Source: Gamarada debralockiae (lineage: Eukaryota > Ascomycota > Leotiomycetes > Helotiales > Hyphodiscaceae). Taken from it: a stretch of 41,874 nt of DNA. A program made the position numbers and the translations under genes. Each line of letters begins with the position of its first letter. Within the stretch, counting starts at the first letter, position 1. Under the pieces are notes generated by a model. The model was not told the origin of the DNA and searched no databases. It saw only the letters and a program-made list of their open reading frames with translations. Of this stretch, positions 18,701 to 33,700 are shown in pieces. The stretch spans positions 1-41,874 of the forward strand of contig NXFV01001997.1 of assembly GCA_002803225.1 (NCBI GenBank), written 5' to 3'.

Positions 18701-21700
18701 GATGCTTTGCTTAAACCTATAAGTGATTTAGCTGGCGAGGCCCGTGGAGCAGGCGGCGTTGCAGATATTGGACAGAATACCCCGCGATTTGGTCTTTTTG
18801 AGATCTCAGCCGTGATTATCCAAGGGAAACTCCGATTCTCCTTTACCTTCAACCGCAATATCAGCCATCAAGACAGGATCAGGCGCTGGATTTCAGAGTG
18901 TAATCAGGCGGTGGGGCTCATTGCAACTAGATTAATGCAATTGTCTCCGCAGGTTACACTTACTGATTTCCCCCTACTCTCTCTGACATACGGTGACCTG
19001 GAGAAGATCACCAAGGAAACACTACCGCGCATTGGTGTTTCTGATGTCTCTGAGATTGAGGGCATCTATCCATGCTCATCTATTCAGGAAGGAATTCTCC
19101 TCAGCCAATCCAGAAGCTCAGGTCTGTACGAAGACCACGTTGTATGTCAGTTAAAGCCTAGCAGAGGCGGCAAAGCGGACACAACAAGACTTGCCGCTGC
19201 CTGGGAGAAAGTGGTTCAACGTCACCCAACCCTTCGGACTCTCTTCTTTGAGCGAGTCGGCGCTCGTGATGGGATCTACGATCAGGTTGTTCTCAAGCAC
19301 GTCCCAACCAATATTGTGCTTCTCGATTGCAGTGGCGAGAGTGAAGCGCTTCGACTTCTTGACACAGAATCGGACCGAAATTATATTATAGCCGAACGAC
19401 CCCCTCATCGTTTCACCATTTGCCACACTTCTGACTCCAAAATCTTCTGCAAGGTGGAGATAAGCCATACAATCATTGACGGCGAATCAATGGCGGTGAT
19501 ATTTCGGGACCTGGCACTGGCATATGAGGGCCTACTACTCGAGGGATCAGGGCCTTTATACAGTGATTATATTGGGTATCTCCAGAAAAAGCCGGTGGAC
19601 AAGGGCATTGATCATTGGAAATCATACTTAGCAGATGTGGTTCCCTGCGAGTTCCCAGTCCTCAATGATGGCCTCTCAGTGACGAAGCAACTTCATTCAC
19701 TACGACTCGATTTTGATAATATGCAATTCCTCGAGGCTCAGAGATTCTGCGAAGGAAAGGATTTTACATTTTCTAAAATCCTTCACGTCGCATGGGCGTT
19801 GACGCTGCGGTGCTACACTGGGCGAGACGACAACTGTTTTGGTTACCTCTCCTCTGGAAGGGATGCCCCTCTGGACAGGGTCGAAGATGCCGTGGGCCCG
19901 TATATCAATATGCTAGCCTGCCGCTTGAAGCTTACACCCACATCTTGTCTTAGTGAAGTTCTCCAGCAAGTCCAGGAAGACTATGCAGAGAGCTTGCCAT
20001 ATCACCATATATCCCTAGCAGAAGTTCAACATGCTTTGCGCCTCACTAGTACACCCATATTCGACACATTGTTATCGTATCGGAGAATGCAATCAGATCG
20101 GCATAGAGAAAAATCAAATGTAAGTTTCATCCAATGTTGTCCTACTTACGACCCTACAGAATATACCATTTCCATTAACGTCGAGTCGACTGAATACTCG
20201 GCTGCTATCGACCTCGCTTACTGGACGGATCGAATATCTGATGGCCATGCTGCCAACATTGGCAGTACTTTCCTGCACTGTGTTCAGAAAATTATCTGCC
20301 AATCAACACTGCCAGTTGGACAGTTAGATTTCGTGAGCGACCAGAACCGCCGACAAATATGGGACTGGAATAGCTCGATTCCGGAAACAATGGACGAATG
20401 TGTTCACCAAATCATCGAAAAGCAAACGGGACTTAATCCTCGTTCACCAGCAATCTGTGCTTGGGATGTGGACTTTTGCTATGCGGATCTGGATGCTGCG
20501 GCCACAAAGCTCGCTAATCATTTGGCGAAATTCAATGTTCGGCCTGAGACGTTCGTGCCAGTCTGCTTTGAGAAATCGGCCTGGACGATTATAGCAATGC
20601 TTGCTATTCTGAAAGCCGGCGCAGCAGCCGTTCCACTGGATCCTAAGCATCCTAGGGAAGCTCTCGAATTGCGCATCCGCAATGTTGAGGCGCAAGTCAT
20701 CCTTACTGCACCGTCACTGGTTGAAAAACTTGAAGGAATGGTGCCTCATGTCATTTCAGTCTGTCAGTCAACCTTAGATAAGCTCCCAGTCTGGAATGGA
20801 GATGAATCTTGCCGTCCTCCGATTCCTACCAATCCATGCTTCGTCATATACACATCTGGAAGTTCTGGCCAACCCAAAGGCGTTATTTTAGAGCATCGCG
20901 CTATCGTCACCTCTGCCAATACGCATGGTTCACATCAAGGAATCGGGCCAGGATCGAGGGTCTTGCAGTTCTCCGCGTACACCTTTGATGTAAGTCTTGC
21001 AGAGATGTTTACGACTCTCATGCGAGGAGGTTGCGTGTGTGTGCCATCAGAATCTGACCGGTACAACGATTTGGCAAGAACTATCAACAAAATGGGCGTT
21101 AACTTCATGGATCTTACACCCACTGTGGCCAGCCTTCTCCAACCCTCCGACGTTCCTGGTGTTAAGGGTCTCTGCTTGGCCGGCGAAGCTGTCACGAAGG
21201 AAAACATCAAAGTCTGGGGACCGGCACTCGATCTGCAATGCTGCTATGGCCCGTCAGAGTGCACTATCTACTGTACCTGGAATGGCGATCTCGAGGGATC
21301 ATCTGAGCCAACTAATATTGGGCGATCCATTGGGAGTATATCGTGGCTTGTCGATCCTTCTGATCACAATGTTCTTCTACCAATTGGAAGTATCGGCGAG
21401 ATCCTGGTGGAGGGCCCCATCCTTGCACGAGGCTACCTCAACGATCCTAAGAAAACATCTGAGTCGTTCATCTTCGACCCAAAATGGGCCCAGGGTGAAG
21501 GTCGAAGGATGTATAAGACAGGAGACCTGGGTCGGTACAACTCTAACGGGACAATTACCTATCTTGGACGGCGGGATACTCAGGTTAAGCTTAATGGACA
21601 ACGGTTAGAGCTTGGGGAGATCGAGTATCATGTTAAAGCGAATCTTCCCCCAGACACCCAGTCAGCTGTTGAGCTGGTAAGGCACCAAACCGGTGTCAAG

Positions 21701-24700
21701 GCCTTGGCTACTTTTGTATCCTTTGGGTCAAGCTCCTCAGTCCCTGGCTCCAGTCAAGATTGGCAGCTTCTACCATTTACGGATTCGCTACAATCGATAG
21801 CTGGAAATCTAGCAATCGCCCTGACGAAATCACTACCAGGATACATGGTACCAACTCTGTTTCTCCCCATCTCCTCAATGCCAATGACAGCTTCTAGAAA
21901 GCTGGATCGACGCCAATTACGAAAACAGTGCGAATCATTATCCCAGGAAAAAGCAGCAATATACAGACTTGCGAAAAAAAGCAGCCGAGCGCCATCAACG
22001 ATGATGGAGGTGAAATTCCAAGGCATATGGGAGTCTGTCTTGAAACTCAAGCCTGGATCTGTCAAAGCGGATGACACATTCTTTCAGCTCGGTGGAGATT
22101 CGATCGGAGCAATGCGCCTCGTTACTGCAGCTCGGTCAGAAGGAATCTCCGTCTCTGTGGCAGAAATTTTCCAGAATCCACGGTTGTCAGATTTCGCCGC
22201 AAAAGCTGGTTCGGCCATCGTTCCAGGCGATACGCTCAAGTCCGGTCTACAGGAATTCTCTTTGCTTTCGCCTAGCGAACTTCTTACCAAGCATATAGCG
22301 TCTGAATGTCGAGTATCTACGGAGTCGATCCAGGACGTATATCCCTGCTCTCCGCTCCAAGAAGGTCTTATAGCACTGAGTACAAAGAGTCCCGGAGCGT
22401 ATGTCGCCCAAAATATATATCAATTGCCTTCCGATATAAATCTCGACAGATTCAAAAAGGCATGGGAAATGGTTTTCAAATATGAAAGTATGCTAAGAAC
22501 GCGAGTTGTTCACACGAAAGAGCACGGATTCCTCCAGGTCGTCGTCCGTGATTCACCTTCTTGGAACTGCGCCTCAGAGGGAGAGTTGGACCAGTTACGT
22601 AAACTGCCACTACATAACGGTGGAATCCTTTCCCAGTATACCATTGTTGGAGACAATACAGACCATCCTCAATTCGTGTGGACGGCGCACCATGCTCTCT
22701 ATGATGGCTGGTGCATCCCACTCCTTTTCCAAAAGGTGGAGGCCCTCTATAACGATATCCAGTCAGCGGATGTCGCCAGCAATGTGCCATATTCCAGGTT
22801 CATCAAATACCTTTCTAAAATCAACGTTACCGCCTCTAATAATTTCTGGAAGGCGAGGTTGTCAGGGACAACGGCAGTGCCTTTTCCCCTTCTTCCCCAC
22901 CCAGCTTATCAAGTTCAGGCCACGAGCATCTCGAAATATAATATTTCTCTTTCACATGGATCTTGGAGAAATATTACTTTACCATCAATAATCCGAGCTG
23001 CATGGGCCCTGGTCATCGGAGTATATTCGGGTAGCGCTGAGGACGTCGTCTTTGGCGAGATTCTTAGTGGTCGCGATGCTTCTGTTCCAGGTATTGCTGA
23101 GATGGTCGGACCCACGATTACCACTGTCCCTACGAGAATACGCATTGGTCCTGATGTATCCATCGCTGAATTCTTGGAGGATGTGCAGGCACAGGCTGCA
23201 GAAATGATGCCGTTCCAACAATCAGGACTCCAACACATCAAACGCATCAGTGATGACACAGCTATTGCTTGTAGCTTTCAGAATCTACTATCGATTACTG
23301 TGAATAACGGGGAGATGCCAAATAGACTCTGCAAATTGCAGAGCAGCGAAACTGCCGGAAGCAACTTCTCGTCATACCCCTTAGCTATTCTTTGCGGGGT
23401 GGAAGATGGCGGAGCGAAAATTGGCATCGATTGTCATTACGACCAGGAAGTGATCAGCACATGGCAAGTCGAGAGAATATTAGGGCAGTTCGAGTTCTTT
23501 CTCCACCGGTTGAACACGGATACAGGAACGAACGAAAGCTTGGGTCAGATCCCAATCCTCAACTCCACAGACCAGGTCACCATACAAAATTGGAACAGCG
23601 CGCCCCTGAAGCATGTCGACAAGTGTATCCATGATATCATAGAGTCACAAGTGCACTTGCAACCAGAAAGCAAGACTGCGATCGACTCATACGATGTTTC
23701 TCTCACATATGGTGAGCTGGACCAACTTTCAACACGTCTTGCGCAGTATATTGTAGAGCAGAGGCTTGAATGTGATATCATCCCATTCTGTTTTGAGAAA
23801 TCAGCCTGGGCGATTGTGGCTATGCTTGCAGTTATGAAATCTGGTAGAGCATTTGTTCCTCTGGATCCCGCTGCACCACTAGCACGCCTTCGAGATATCA
23901 CTGGCGACACGGAGGCACACTTCATTCTTTGCTCCGCTGGATACCAGGCGTTGTGCCAAAGCCTTGTTCCATGTACAGTTGTGGTTAATCAGCAAACGAT
24001 TAAGCGGCTGCCTTTATACAATTGCAAACTCCCTCGATGCAACAGCAGCAGCCCGGCCTATGTTATTTTTACTTCTGGCAGCACAGGGAAACCAAAGTAT
24101 GTGATCTCATAGTTTTATATAGTCAATACATGTACTAACTATATATAGGGGGACAATTGTAGAACACGCTGCTTTCTGCATGAGCGCTGCAGCGCACGGG
24201 CCCGCGTTGCGAATGAGGTCAACATCTCGCGTTTTGCAATTTGCAGCTTATACTTTCGATGTTAGCTTGATGGAAATTTTCACAACTCTAACACTTGGTG
24301 GTTGTGTCTGTATTCCAGATGAGGAATCTCGACTGAACAACATCTCTGGCTTCATCACGGAGAAGGGGGTTACTTGGGCGGGCCTAACACCCTCATTCGT
24401 GCAAATGATTGACCCATTCAGTGTCCCAAGTCTCCGAACTCTAGTTCTTGGTGGAGAGGCTATGTCTCGCAGCGATATAGCGAATTGGGCAGACAAGGTC
24501 GATCTGATCAACGCTTATGGCCCCTCTGAATGCGCAATCACAACCACTGCCAACCCTCACATCACCTTTGGCACGAATCCGGCAAATATTGGATACGCAA
24601 CCGGTTCCCGAACCTGGGTTGTAGATCCAGGCAATCATAACCGGTTAGCACCTGTAGGATCGGTGGGTGAGCTAATTATCGAAGGTCCGCTCGCTCGAGG

Positions 24701-27700
24701 CTATCTCAAGAACGATACAAAGACGGCAGAAGTCTTCATTGAAAATCCGGAATGGACAATCACCCACTCAGATCCCAGCAGTGTACCAAAACGGCGAATG
24801 TATAAGACAGGCGATTTGGTGAGATACCTTTCAGACGGCTCTCTAGTATTCCACAAACGGAAGGATACCCAGACAAAAGTGCACGGGCAACGACTGGAAC
24901 TTGGCGAGGTGGAGCATTTCTTGAGGACTGATTCGGCGGTTCAACATGCTCTAGCTATTATTCCATCCACAGGACACTGCAAATCTCGCCTGATTGCTGT
25001 TCTATCCCTGAAAGAATTGTCAACCACTCACCAGTCCAACATTGAATTCGGCCTCAATGTTGTCAGCCAGGAGTCAAGCTCCATTCATGTATCCGACATT
25101 CGGGAGCGCCTTTGCCATCGCCTTCCGGCATACATGATCCCATCTCACTGGATCGTGCTGAAGAAGTTGCCTTTCTTACCTTCTGGTAAGCTAGACCGAA
25201 GACAGACCGTTAGTTGGGTAGAATGTATGAGGGACGATATCTACCGCAAGATCTGCGATGTCGAGAAACAAGACGACTGCACTGAAGCTACAGAGATTGA
25301 GAAGCTCTTAAGGATTATTTGGGGCGAGACACTCAACCTACCACCAGATCAAATCGGCCTCCGCCAGTCATTCCTGCATCTTGGTGGTGATTCAATCTCA
25401 GCTATGCAGGTTATGTCACGATGCCGTGCAGATGGCATGGGTGTCACAGTTCAGAATATCCTCCAGAGCAAGTCAATCTCAGAACTTGCCTCTTGTATAA
25501 CATTGACAGAAGAACAATGGTTTGAAGAGGAGGAAGTTAATAAGCCCTTTGATCTTTCGCCGATTCAAAAACTCTACTTCGAATCTGTTCGACATCACGG
25601 CGCCCAATTCAATCAAAGCACAGTGCTGCGTTTATCGAGGAGGATCGATGTAGACATCGTTCACCGAGCTGTTGACACAATTGTACAGTCTCATTCTATG
25701 CTGCGAGCTCGCTTCAGCCAGAACGAAGCCAGTATTTGGCAGCAGCGAATCGTGTCTCACACTTCCGAGTCCTATCGATTTACAGCTAGAGATGCAACAG
25801 GTAATCGCTTAGCTGCGTTGGTGGAGCGGACCCAGAAGAGCCTCGATATCGAACATGGGCCAGTATTTGCTGCTGATCTTTTCAATGTTGGTCAGGAGCA
25901 GGTCCTCTCGCTCATCGCCCATCATCTTGTCATCGATGTCGTGTCTTGGCGCATCATATTACAGGATCTCGAGGATATACTTGGTTCGGGACGTGTCGAA
26001 GCATTGGGCTCCCTCCCATTTCAAGCCTGGTGTAGCCGCCAAGCAGACCATGCCCAACAAATGATTACCAAACAAGTCTTCCACCCAGAGGATGTCCCTG
26101 TTGCTGACATGGCTTACTGGGGAATGGAAAACAAACCCAACGTGTATGGTGATGTTATTACGGAGAGCTTCAATCTCAACGTAGCAACATCAACGCAACT
26201 TCTTGGGACGTGTCACACGTCTCGACAGACTGAGCCTGTTGATATTTTCATTGCGACGGTGCTTTACTCCTTGCATTCAGTGTTCTCAGACCGAGAAGGA
26301 ACCCCAGCCATCTACAATGAAGGTCATGGACGCGAACCATGGGCAGATTCTGGTCTAGATCTGTCCCGAACGGTTGGCTGGTTTACCACTATATGTCCGT
26401 TGTATCTACCAAGCACAGTTAAGGGAGATATTACTTTACTTGATACAATTGCCTGGATCAAAGATCTTCGAACGCGGATTCCAGACAAGGGAAGAGAGTA
26501 TTTTGCCTATCGGCTGCTTACAGAAGCGGGCAATCAACAGTTTGCATCACATTGGCCAATGGAAGTTAGTTTTAACTACCTTGGAAAGTTACAGCAGCTC
26601 GAACGCAAGGAGGCTCTGTTGCAGCCATTTTCTGGGGCCTCCAATACTGGCTCTGACATTGGCTCTAACATGCCACGTTTCTCGTTACTGGATATCACAG
26701 CCTCTGTATCGCACGGTAATATCAAAATGTCCTTCTCTTACAATAAAGGAATGAAGCACCAACAGAAGATCCGACAACTTATCCTCGAATGTCACTCCTC
26801 CCTCCAAGAAGCTGCTCAAATTCTCTTGCAGTCGAAGCCAGAACGGACTCTGAGTGACTTTCCACTCTTGCCATTGTCATACAATGGCATTGAAAAGCTG
26901 GTACTGAAGCTTCCAATGCTTGGAGTGTCTTCTCTAGACGATATCGAAGATGCATATCCATGCTCACTAATGCAACAAAACATAATTCTTGCGCAACAAA
27001 AGAATCCAGAACTATACGCTTGTCAATTTGTCTTCGAAGTTCGTTCTGGAAAAATTGGATCCCGGATTGATGCCGAACTGTTTGCGGAGGCGTGGCACGA
27101 TGTTGTTCACCGACATGCATCAATGAGGACAGTATTCATCGACGGTGTATGCATAGATGGTCAAGTTGGGCAGGTCGTGCTCAGGAAGGCGGCTCCGAGG
27201 CTTCTATGGTTACAATGCCAGGATAGGGAGGTTGTGGCAACTCTGGCGAAGCAACAGCCCATTCAGTTTTCCGACCCTGCGCCGCCTCATAGGTTGACCT
27301 TATGTAAGACAAACTCGGGTAGGGTGGTTTGCAAATTTGAAATCAGCCACGCTATTTCGGACGGGACTTCACAAGGGGTTATATTTCGTGACCTCTCGAA
27401 GTTGCATCAAAGCAAAGTTCGGAAGGATGTAGCGTTCGCTCTCCCTGCGGCACCACTATACAGCGACTATATCTCCTACGTCTCTAAAACTGCAGATACT
27501 GGAATCAAATACTGGAAATCCTATCTGGACGGAATCCAGCCCTGTCGGCTTCCACCTATCAATGACGGCACGAAAACGAAGAATACACACCACTCGGAAG
27601 TTTTGGAATTGATGGAACCCTCACGTCTCCGCAGCTTCTGTGCTGAAAATAGCATGACGCTGGCTAATGTTCTCCAGCTGGTATGGGGTTTGATTCTTCG

Positions 27701-30700
27701 GTTGTATACTGGTTCTGAAGAGGTCTGCTTTGGCTATTTGACCTCTGGGAGAGACGCACCAATTTCAGGACTTCAGGATGCAGCTGTCGGAGCCTTTATC
27801 AACATGTTGGTATGTCGTATAAATTTTGCCGAGACTTCGCTACTCTCCCAGGCCCTCCAGCATATCCAAACTAGTTTTACCAACGGCATGCAACATCAGA
27901 GCTGCTCCTTGGGAGCCATTCAGCATGAGTTGAAGCTTTCCGGAACGTCTCTCTTCAATACCGCTTTTACTTTCCAAAGGCGTTCAAGCTCCGAGAGTGC
28001 TGCTGATCAAGAGCTGGTTTTCGACATGCTTGAGATGGATGATCCCAGCGAGTACGACATAGCCGTGAACGCGGTGGCGACTGATTCGAAAATCGGCGTC
28101 AGCTTCAGCTACTGGACCGATTGTCTATCCAAGGGTCAGGCTGAAAACATCGCAAAGGCTTTCGAACACGTCTTGAACACAATCGTTTCATGCCCTAAGA
28201 CTGACCAGGTCATTCAAGAGCTTGACTTCTTTAGTGACCACAGTCTTCGGCAAGTCATGGATTGGAACAGCACCCTACCAGAGTCGGTAGAGAGACGCAT
28301 CCAAGATCTAATCCTTGAGCAAACATTTGCCCGGCCGTTTACAACTCAGGCGGTTTGTTCCTGGGATGCCGCTTTTACATACACCGAATTGGACGACATA
28401 TCCACCTGTCTTGCCTTAGATCTCATGGAATTTGGAGTCAAGCCAGAAGTCTATGTCCCAATTTGCTTCGAGAAGTCTGCATGGGCCGTGGCCTCAATCC
28501 TTGCGATACTAAAGGCAGGCGGTGCATTTGTCCCACTTGATCCTTCGCATCCAGAGAGTCGACTGAAGCACATCATCGATGATGTTGGAGCTACCCTCGT
28601 TCTCTGCTCGCAAAAATACCAGGGAATATTTGTGGATATCGCCAAGAAAACCTTCATTGTCAACCATCACTCAATTGGTAAGCGACATGAAAATCGGACG
28701 CCATCTCAGCTTCCAGCACCTACACCAACCAATTCTGCCTTGGTACTTTTTACTTCGGGCACCACAGGCCTTCCAAAGGGCACAATAATTGAGCATGGCG
28801 CTTTTTGTACCAGTGCGATATATCACAGCAAGGGCATGCATATCTATCCTACTTCAAGGGTCTTCCAGTTTGCTTCCTTGACTTTCGACGCGGGGATCAT
28901 GGAAATTCTCACGACATTGATTGTCGGAGGAACTATCTGTATCCCTAGTGACCACGAAAAAATTAATGATATCCCTGGCGCTATGAAGAGAATGAAGGTT
29001 AACTGGATGTTCTCAACACCTTCTCTGGCAAGCACTTTGGTCCCAGAATCCCTGCCTACTCTCAAGACCTTAATCATGGGGGGCGAAGCTATCTCTGCAG
29101 CGGACATCCTTAAGTGGAAGGGGAAGCTTTGCCTTATCGACGGCTATGGCCCCTCAGAGACTACAATCTGTGCGACTACAAATATCCTCCTCGACGAACA
29201 TGGCATTGAAGTCAATACAGGTGTCACAAATATTGGGAAAGCAGTCACAGGTCGTACTTGGGTCGTAGACCCCAGGAACCACAATAAACTCATGCCTATT
29301 GGGGCCATAGGTGAGCTTGTTATAGAGAGCAGAGGTGTCGCTAGAGGATACCTGAACAACAAACCGAAAACTGCCGCAGCTTTTCTCGACAACCCACTCT
29401 GGCTTCAGGATGTCGAGCCCCGGCAACGAGTGTACAAAACCGGAGACCTCGTACGCTATAACTCTGACGGATCTCTGAACTTCATTTCTCGCAAGGACAC
29501 ACAGATCAAACTCAACGGACAGCGAATTGAACTATCCGAGATCGAACATCATGTCAAGAACAACTTGCCCCATGATATGGATTCGACGGTGGAGTTGGTT
29601 TTACCAGGTGATGGAGCTAATGCCCTGGCTGTGTTCTTCTGTCTCAAGAATATGGCAGGAGTCGATCCTAAAACTCCGACGAACCATGAGATTGCACTGC
29701 CAATGTGTGACACCGCTCAAAATATTGCAAGAGACCTGGATATTTCACTTGCTAGATCTTTGCCAGCCTATATGATACCAACCCTCTTTATCCCGCTTAT
29801 ACAAATTCCCCTGACTAAGTCCTCCGGCAAACTTGATCGTGCGAGGCTCCGTCGCATCGTTGAGACGTTACCAACTAGCACCTTGGCACCTTACAGACTC
29901 GCCAGCGACGTCAACAAGCGTGCTCCAAGCACACCCATGGAGAAAACACTCCAACAACTTTGGGAGAGCGTTTTGAATGTTACCCCACCAGGCTCTATTG
30001 GTGCTGACGACAGCTTTTTCCGACTTGGAGGCGACTCGATTATGGCAATGAAACTTGCTGTTGCTGCTCGCGCGGAAGGGATCTCCTTGGCTGTTGTGGA
30101 TATCTTCCGCATGCCAAAACTTTCGGAGATGGCTGCTCAATGCACCCCTACAAATCGATCCGAAGAAGAAACTTGGGCTGAGCCTGAAGAGTTCGCTTTG
30201 CTTGATAAGTCAAGTTCGGTCGAAGATCTTTTGAGCGAGGTTGCCCACGAATGCCACGTTAGGAAAGAACTCGTCCAGGATGCATATCCTTGCACCCCAC
30301 TCCAGGAAGCTCTTATCACCCTTTCGACCAAGGAATCCGGTGCTTATGTGGCCCACCATATTTTCAGACTGTCAGCAGATATCGATATTCAGAGATTCCA
30401 ATCCGCCTGGCGGCACGTTATTGATGGAGTGGATATCTTGCGAACGCGTGTTGTACACATGAGGTCTTCGGACTTCGTCCAAGTTGTTCTTAAAGAGCAA
30501 GAAATTAACTGGAATACGGCACGAAGCATACAGGACGCAAAGGATAAGGGAACAAATCTACCAGCGAGCAACGGAGGCACACTATCTCGATATACCGTTG
30601 TCAACCCCACAGACCTGCAGAACCGCTTCTTTGTTTGGTCGATTCATCACGCTCTCTATGATGGGTGGAGCTTGCTAGCAGTTTTCAAGATGGTAGAGAC

Positions 30701-33700
30701 TGCCTATTTTGACAAGTTCCCACCGTTGCCCAGAAGTTCTTATGCATCATTCATCAGATACCTCTCGGATATGGATATGGAGGCTTCTGATGACTTCTGG
30801 AAGTCGAAGCTGTCAGGTGCATCTCCTTTGCAATTCCCACAAATTCAGACTGCGGACTCCGGCCGTGCTCGACAAATCGAGGCATTCTCCTACACCAGTT
30901 CTGTCTCTCAACATCCCGCAAATAGGGATGTCACAATTCCTTCAATCATCCGGGCTGCATGGTCACTCATAGTTACAGCTTACTCTGGGTCTGATGACGT
31001 CGTATTTGGCGAAGTCTTGGCTGGCCGTAATATACCCGTGTCTGGCATCACAGAAATCATGGGACCTGCTATTGCAATAGTCCCTACTCGGATACAAATC
31101 AACAAGCAAGCAACTCTTGCTAGCTTCCTTCAGCAAGTCCACAAGATGGCAACGGATGTCATTCCATATCAACACGCTGGTCTGCAACGTATCAAGCGCC
31201 TTGATTCGGATGCAGCACTAGCATGCGATTTCCAAAACTTACTGGTCATCCAACCCGCTCATGAGGATTCTGAAGCCGCACTTTGGGAGCCACATGATGA
31301 TGGGTCTGTTCAGTCAAACTTTTCCACTTACCCCCTCATCCTAGAATGTCATGCGGGAACCAATGAAATTGGAATCACTGCATTCTATAATAAAGAGGCC
31401 ATATCAAGTTGGGTAGTGGAAAGGCTTATACTGCAATTTGACCATGTCTTAGGACAATTGAGCACTCTACCAGCAAATGGGGCCGTTTCAAAAGTTGGAG
31501 AAATTGAGATATTCAGTAACCAAGATAAAGAGACGGTTCAGAGGTGGAATGGTAACGGCCTAGAGTTCATCGACCGCTGTCTTCATGAAGTGTTTGGACA
31601 GCAAGCACTCACTCAGCCCAACGCCCCTGCTATATGCGCTTGGGATGGCGAGCTCACCTATCGCGAGCTTATGGAGCATGCAACCAAGTTGGCTCATCAC
31701 CTCGTGACATTGGGTGTCGGCCCCGAAGACTTTGTGCCAATATGCATGGATAGATCGGCTTGGGTTCTAGTAGCGATACTTGGAATTCTCATGGCCGGTG
31801 GCGCGTATGTGCCCTTGGATCCATCTTCGCCAATGTCACGCCACGAAGGAATGATACAAGATGTCAAGGCAAAGCTAATTCTTTGCTCTCCCAAGTACAA
31901 AGATCGATATACAGGAACGGTGGAGAAATCGCTCGTTATTGATGAGAGCGTGATCACCCGCCTTGCGAAAGCTATTCATCCAATGCGCTCTCGCGCGATG
32001 AGTAGCAACGCAGCATATGTCATCTTTACTTCCGGAAGCACCGGACGACCTAAAGGAGTGGTCATTGAACATCGCTCAATTGCGACAAACATCTGGTCAT
32101 GGAGAGACAGGATTATGATCAAGCCGAACTCTAGGGTCTTTCATTTCGGGTCTCTCGCCTTCGACGCTAGTGTGATGGAACTTTTCGGGGCGCTAAGCTT
32201 TGGCGCATGTCTCTGCATTCCTTCAGAGGAATCAAGACTCAACAATGTCTCTGAAACCATCGATAGCTTCAAGGCCACATGGGTCTTCCTGACGCCTTCT
32301 TTGGCCAATGTAATTAATCCACTGAAAGTTCCATCCGTGGAGGTCTTACTGTGTGGCGGAGAGGCATTGTCGCCTGAAACTGTTCTCAAATGGGCCGGGA
32401 AAGTTACATTAGTAAACCTTTATGGACCTACGGAGACTGCAGTTTTAGCAACGGGAAATTCAAGGGTCAGCGAACTACGAGAGCCCCTCAACATTGGTCA
32501 CGCCTTCCCAAGTGGACGTACTTGGGTTACAGATCCTGGTGACCACAATCGCCTAGCCCCCATCGGGTGCGTAGGGGAATTGCTGCTAGAGGGCCCAATC
32601 CTAGCTCGGGAATATATCAACAATCCAGACAAAACAGCGGAAGCCTTCATCACAAACCCTGCTTGGACGGCTTCCCTTGGAGTTATGACATGCGTGAGCT
32701 CGTCGAAACGCTTGCCGTCAGAGCGAAGACTATACAAGACTGGCGACCTGGTTAAATATTCCTCGGATGGGACCTTGATTTTCATCGGCCGGAAAGATCA
32801 TCAAGTCAAGCTACGTGGCCAACGAATAGAACTCGGTGAGATCGAGCACTCATTGGCCCAAGATCCGCGTGTCAAACATGGATTGGTGATCTTACCCAAG
32901 TCTGGACCTTTCAAGAAGCGACTGGTTGCTGTCGTATCACTGAATGATCTCGTGGCAACCGCCAAAATTACGAAAGGCTGTGAACTCGTCCAAGACGGCC
33001 CGAGAGCGGCGGTAGCACGATCACTGTCTCTTGAGGCTCAAAACTGTCTCTCTGATAAATTGCCATTATACATGGTACCAACAACCTGGTTGGTCGTGGA
33101 AGCAATCCCCATCTCGACTTCAGGCAAGCTGGAACGACGAGTTGTAGAGCGCTGGCTTGAATCTATAGATGCTAAGAGCTATGACAAGATCATAACTGCC
33201 GATACAGAAGAGAACGACAGTTCTCCAGCTACGGAAACAACCAAGATATTGCAGCAAATCATCGCTCGCGTTCTGAATCTCTCGGTTCGTGATGTTAAGC
33301 TGCAAAATCCATTCCTTAGTCTTGGAGGAGACTCGATTACGGCAATGCAGGTAGTTGCTCTATGTCGCAAGGAAAACATCCAGTTAACCCTACCGGAAAT
33401 ACTTCGAAGCAAATCAATCCACCAGCTTGCACTGACCTCTCGTGCAGAAGGCGATGCATTTTATCAAGACGAAAAGCTGGATCAAAACTTCGATCTCTCA
33501 CCAATTCAGCAAATGTACATTGAGTCTCAATCTGATATGGATCAGAGATATGGAAAGCACTTCAATCAAAGCTTCTTGCTGAAGATTTCCAGGCCATTAC
33601 AGACACGAGAGTTGGAGCGAGCCATTGAGACGCTCGTTGGTCAGCACTCAATGCTCAGGGCACGATTCATTCAGGACTCTTGTGGCCGCTGGCAGCAACG

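Noticed and set aside
15557..24112. The NRPS as three or four separate genes.
   Set aside because: The breaks at 15427-15535, 24097-24148 and 36012-36063 have splice signals and branch points, and they fall inside C or A domains that are whole only after splicing.
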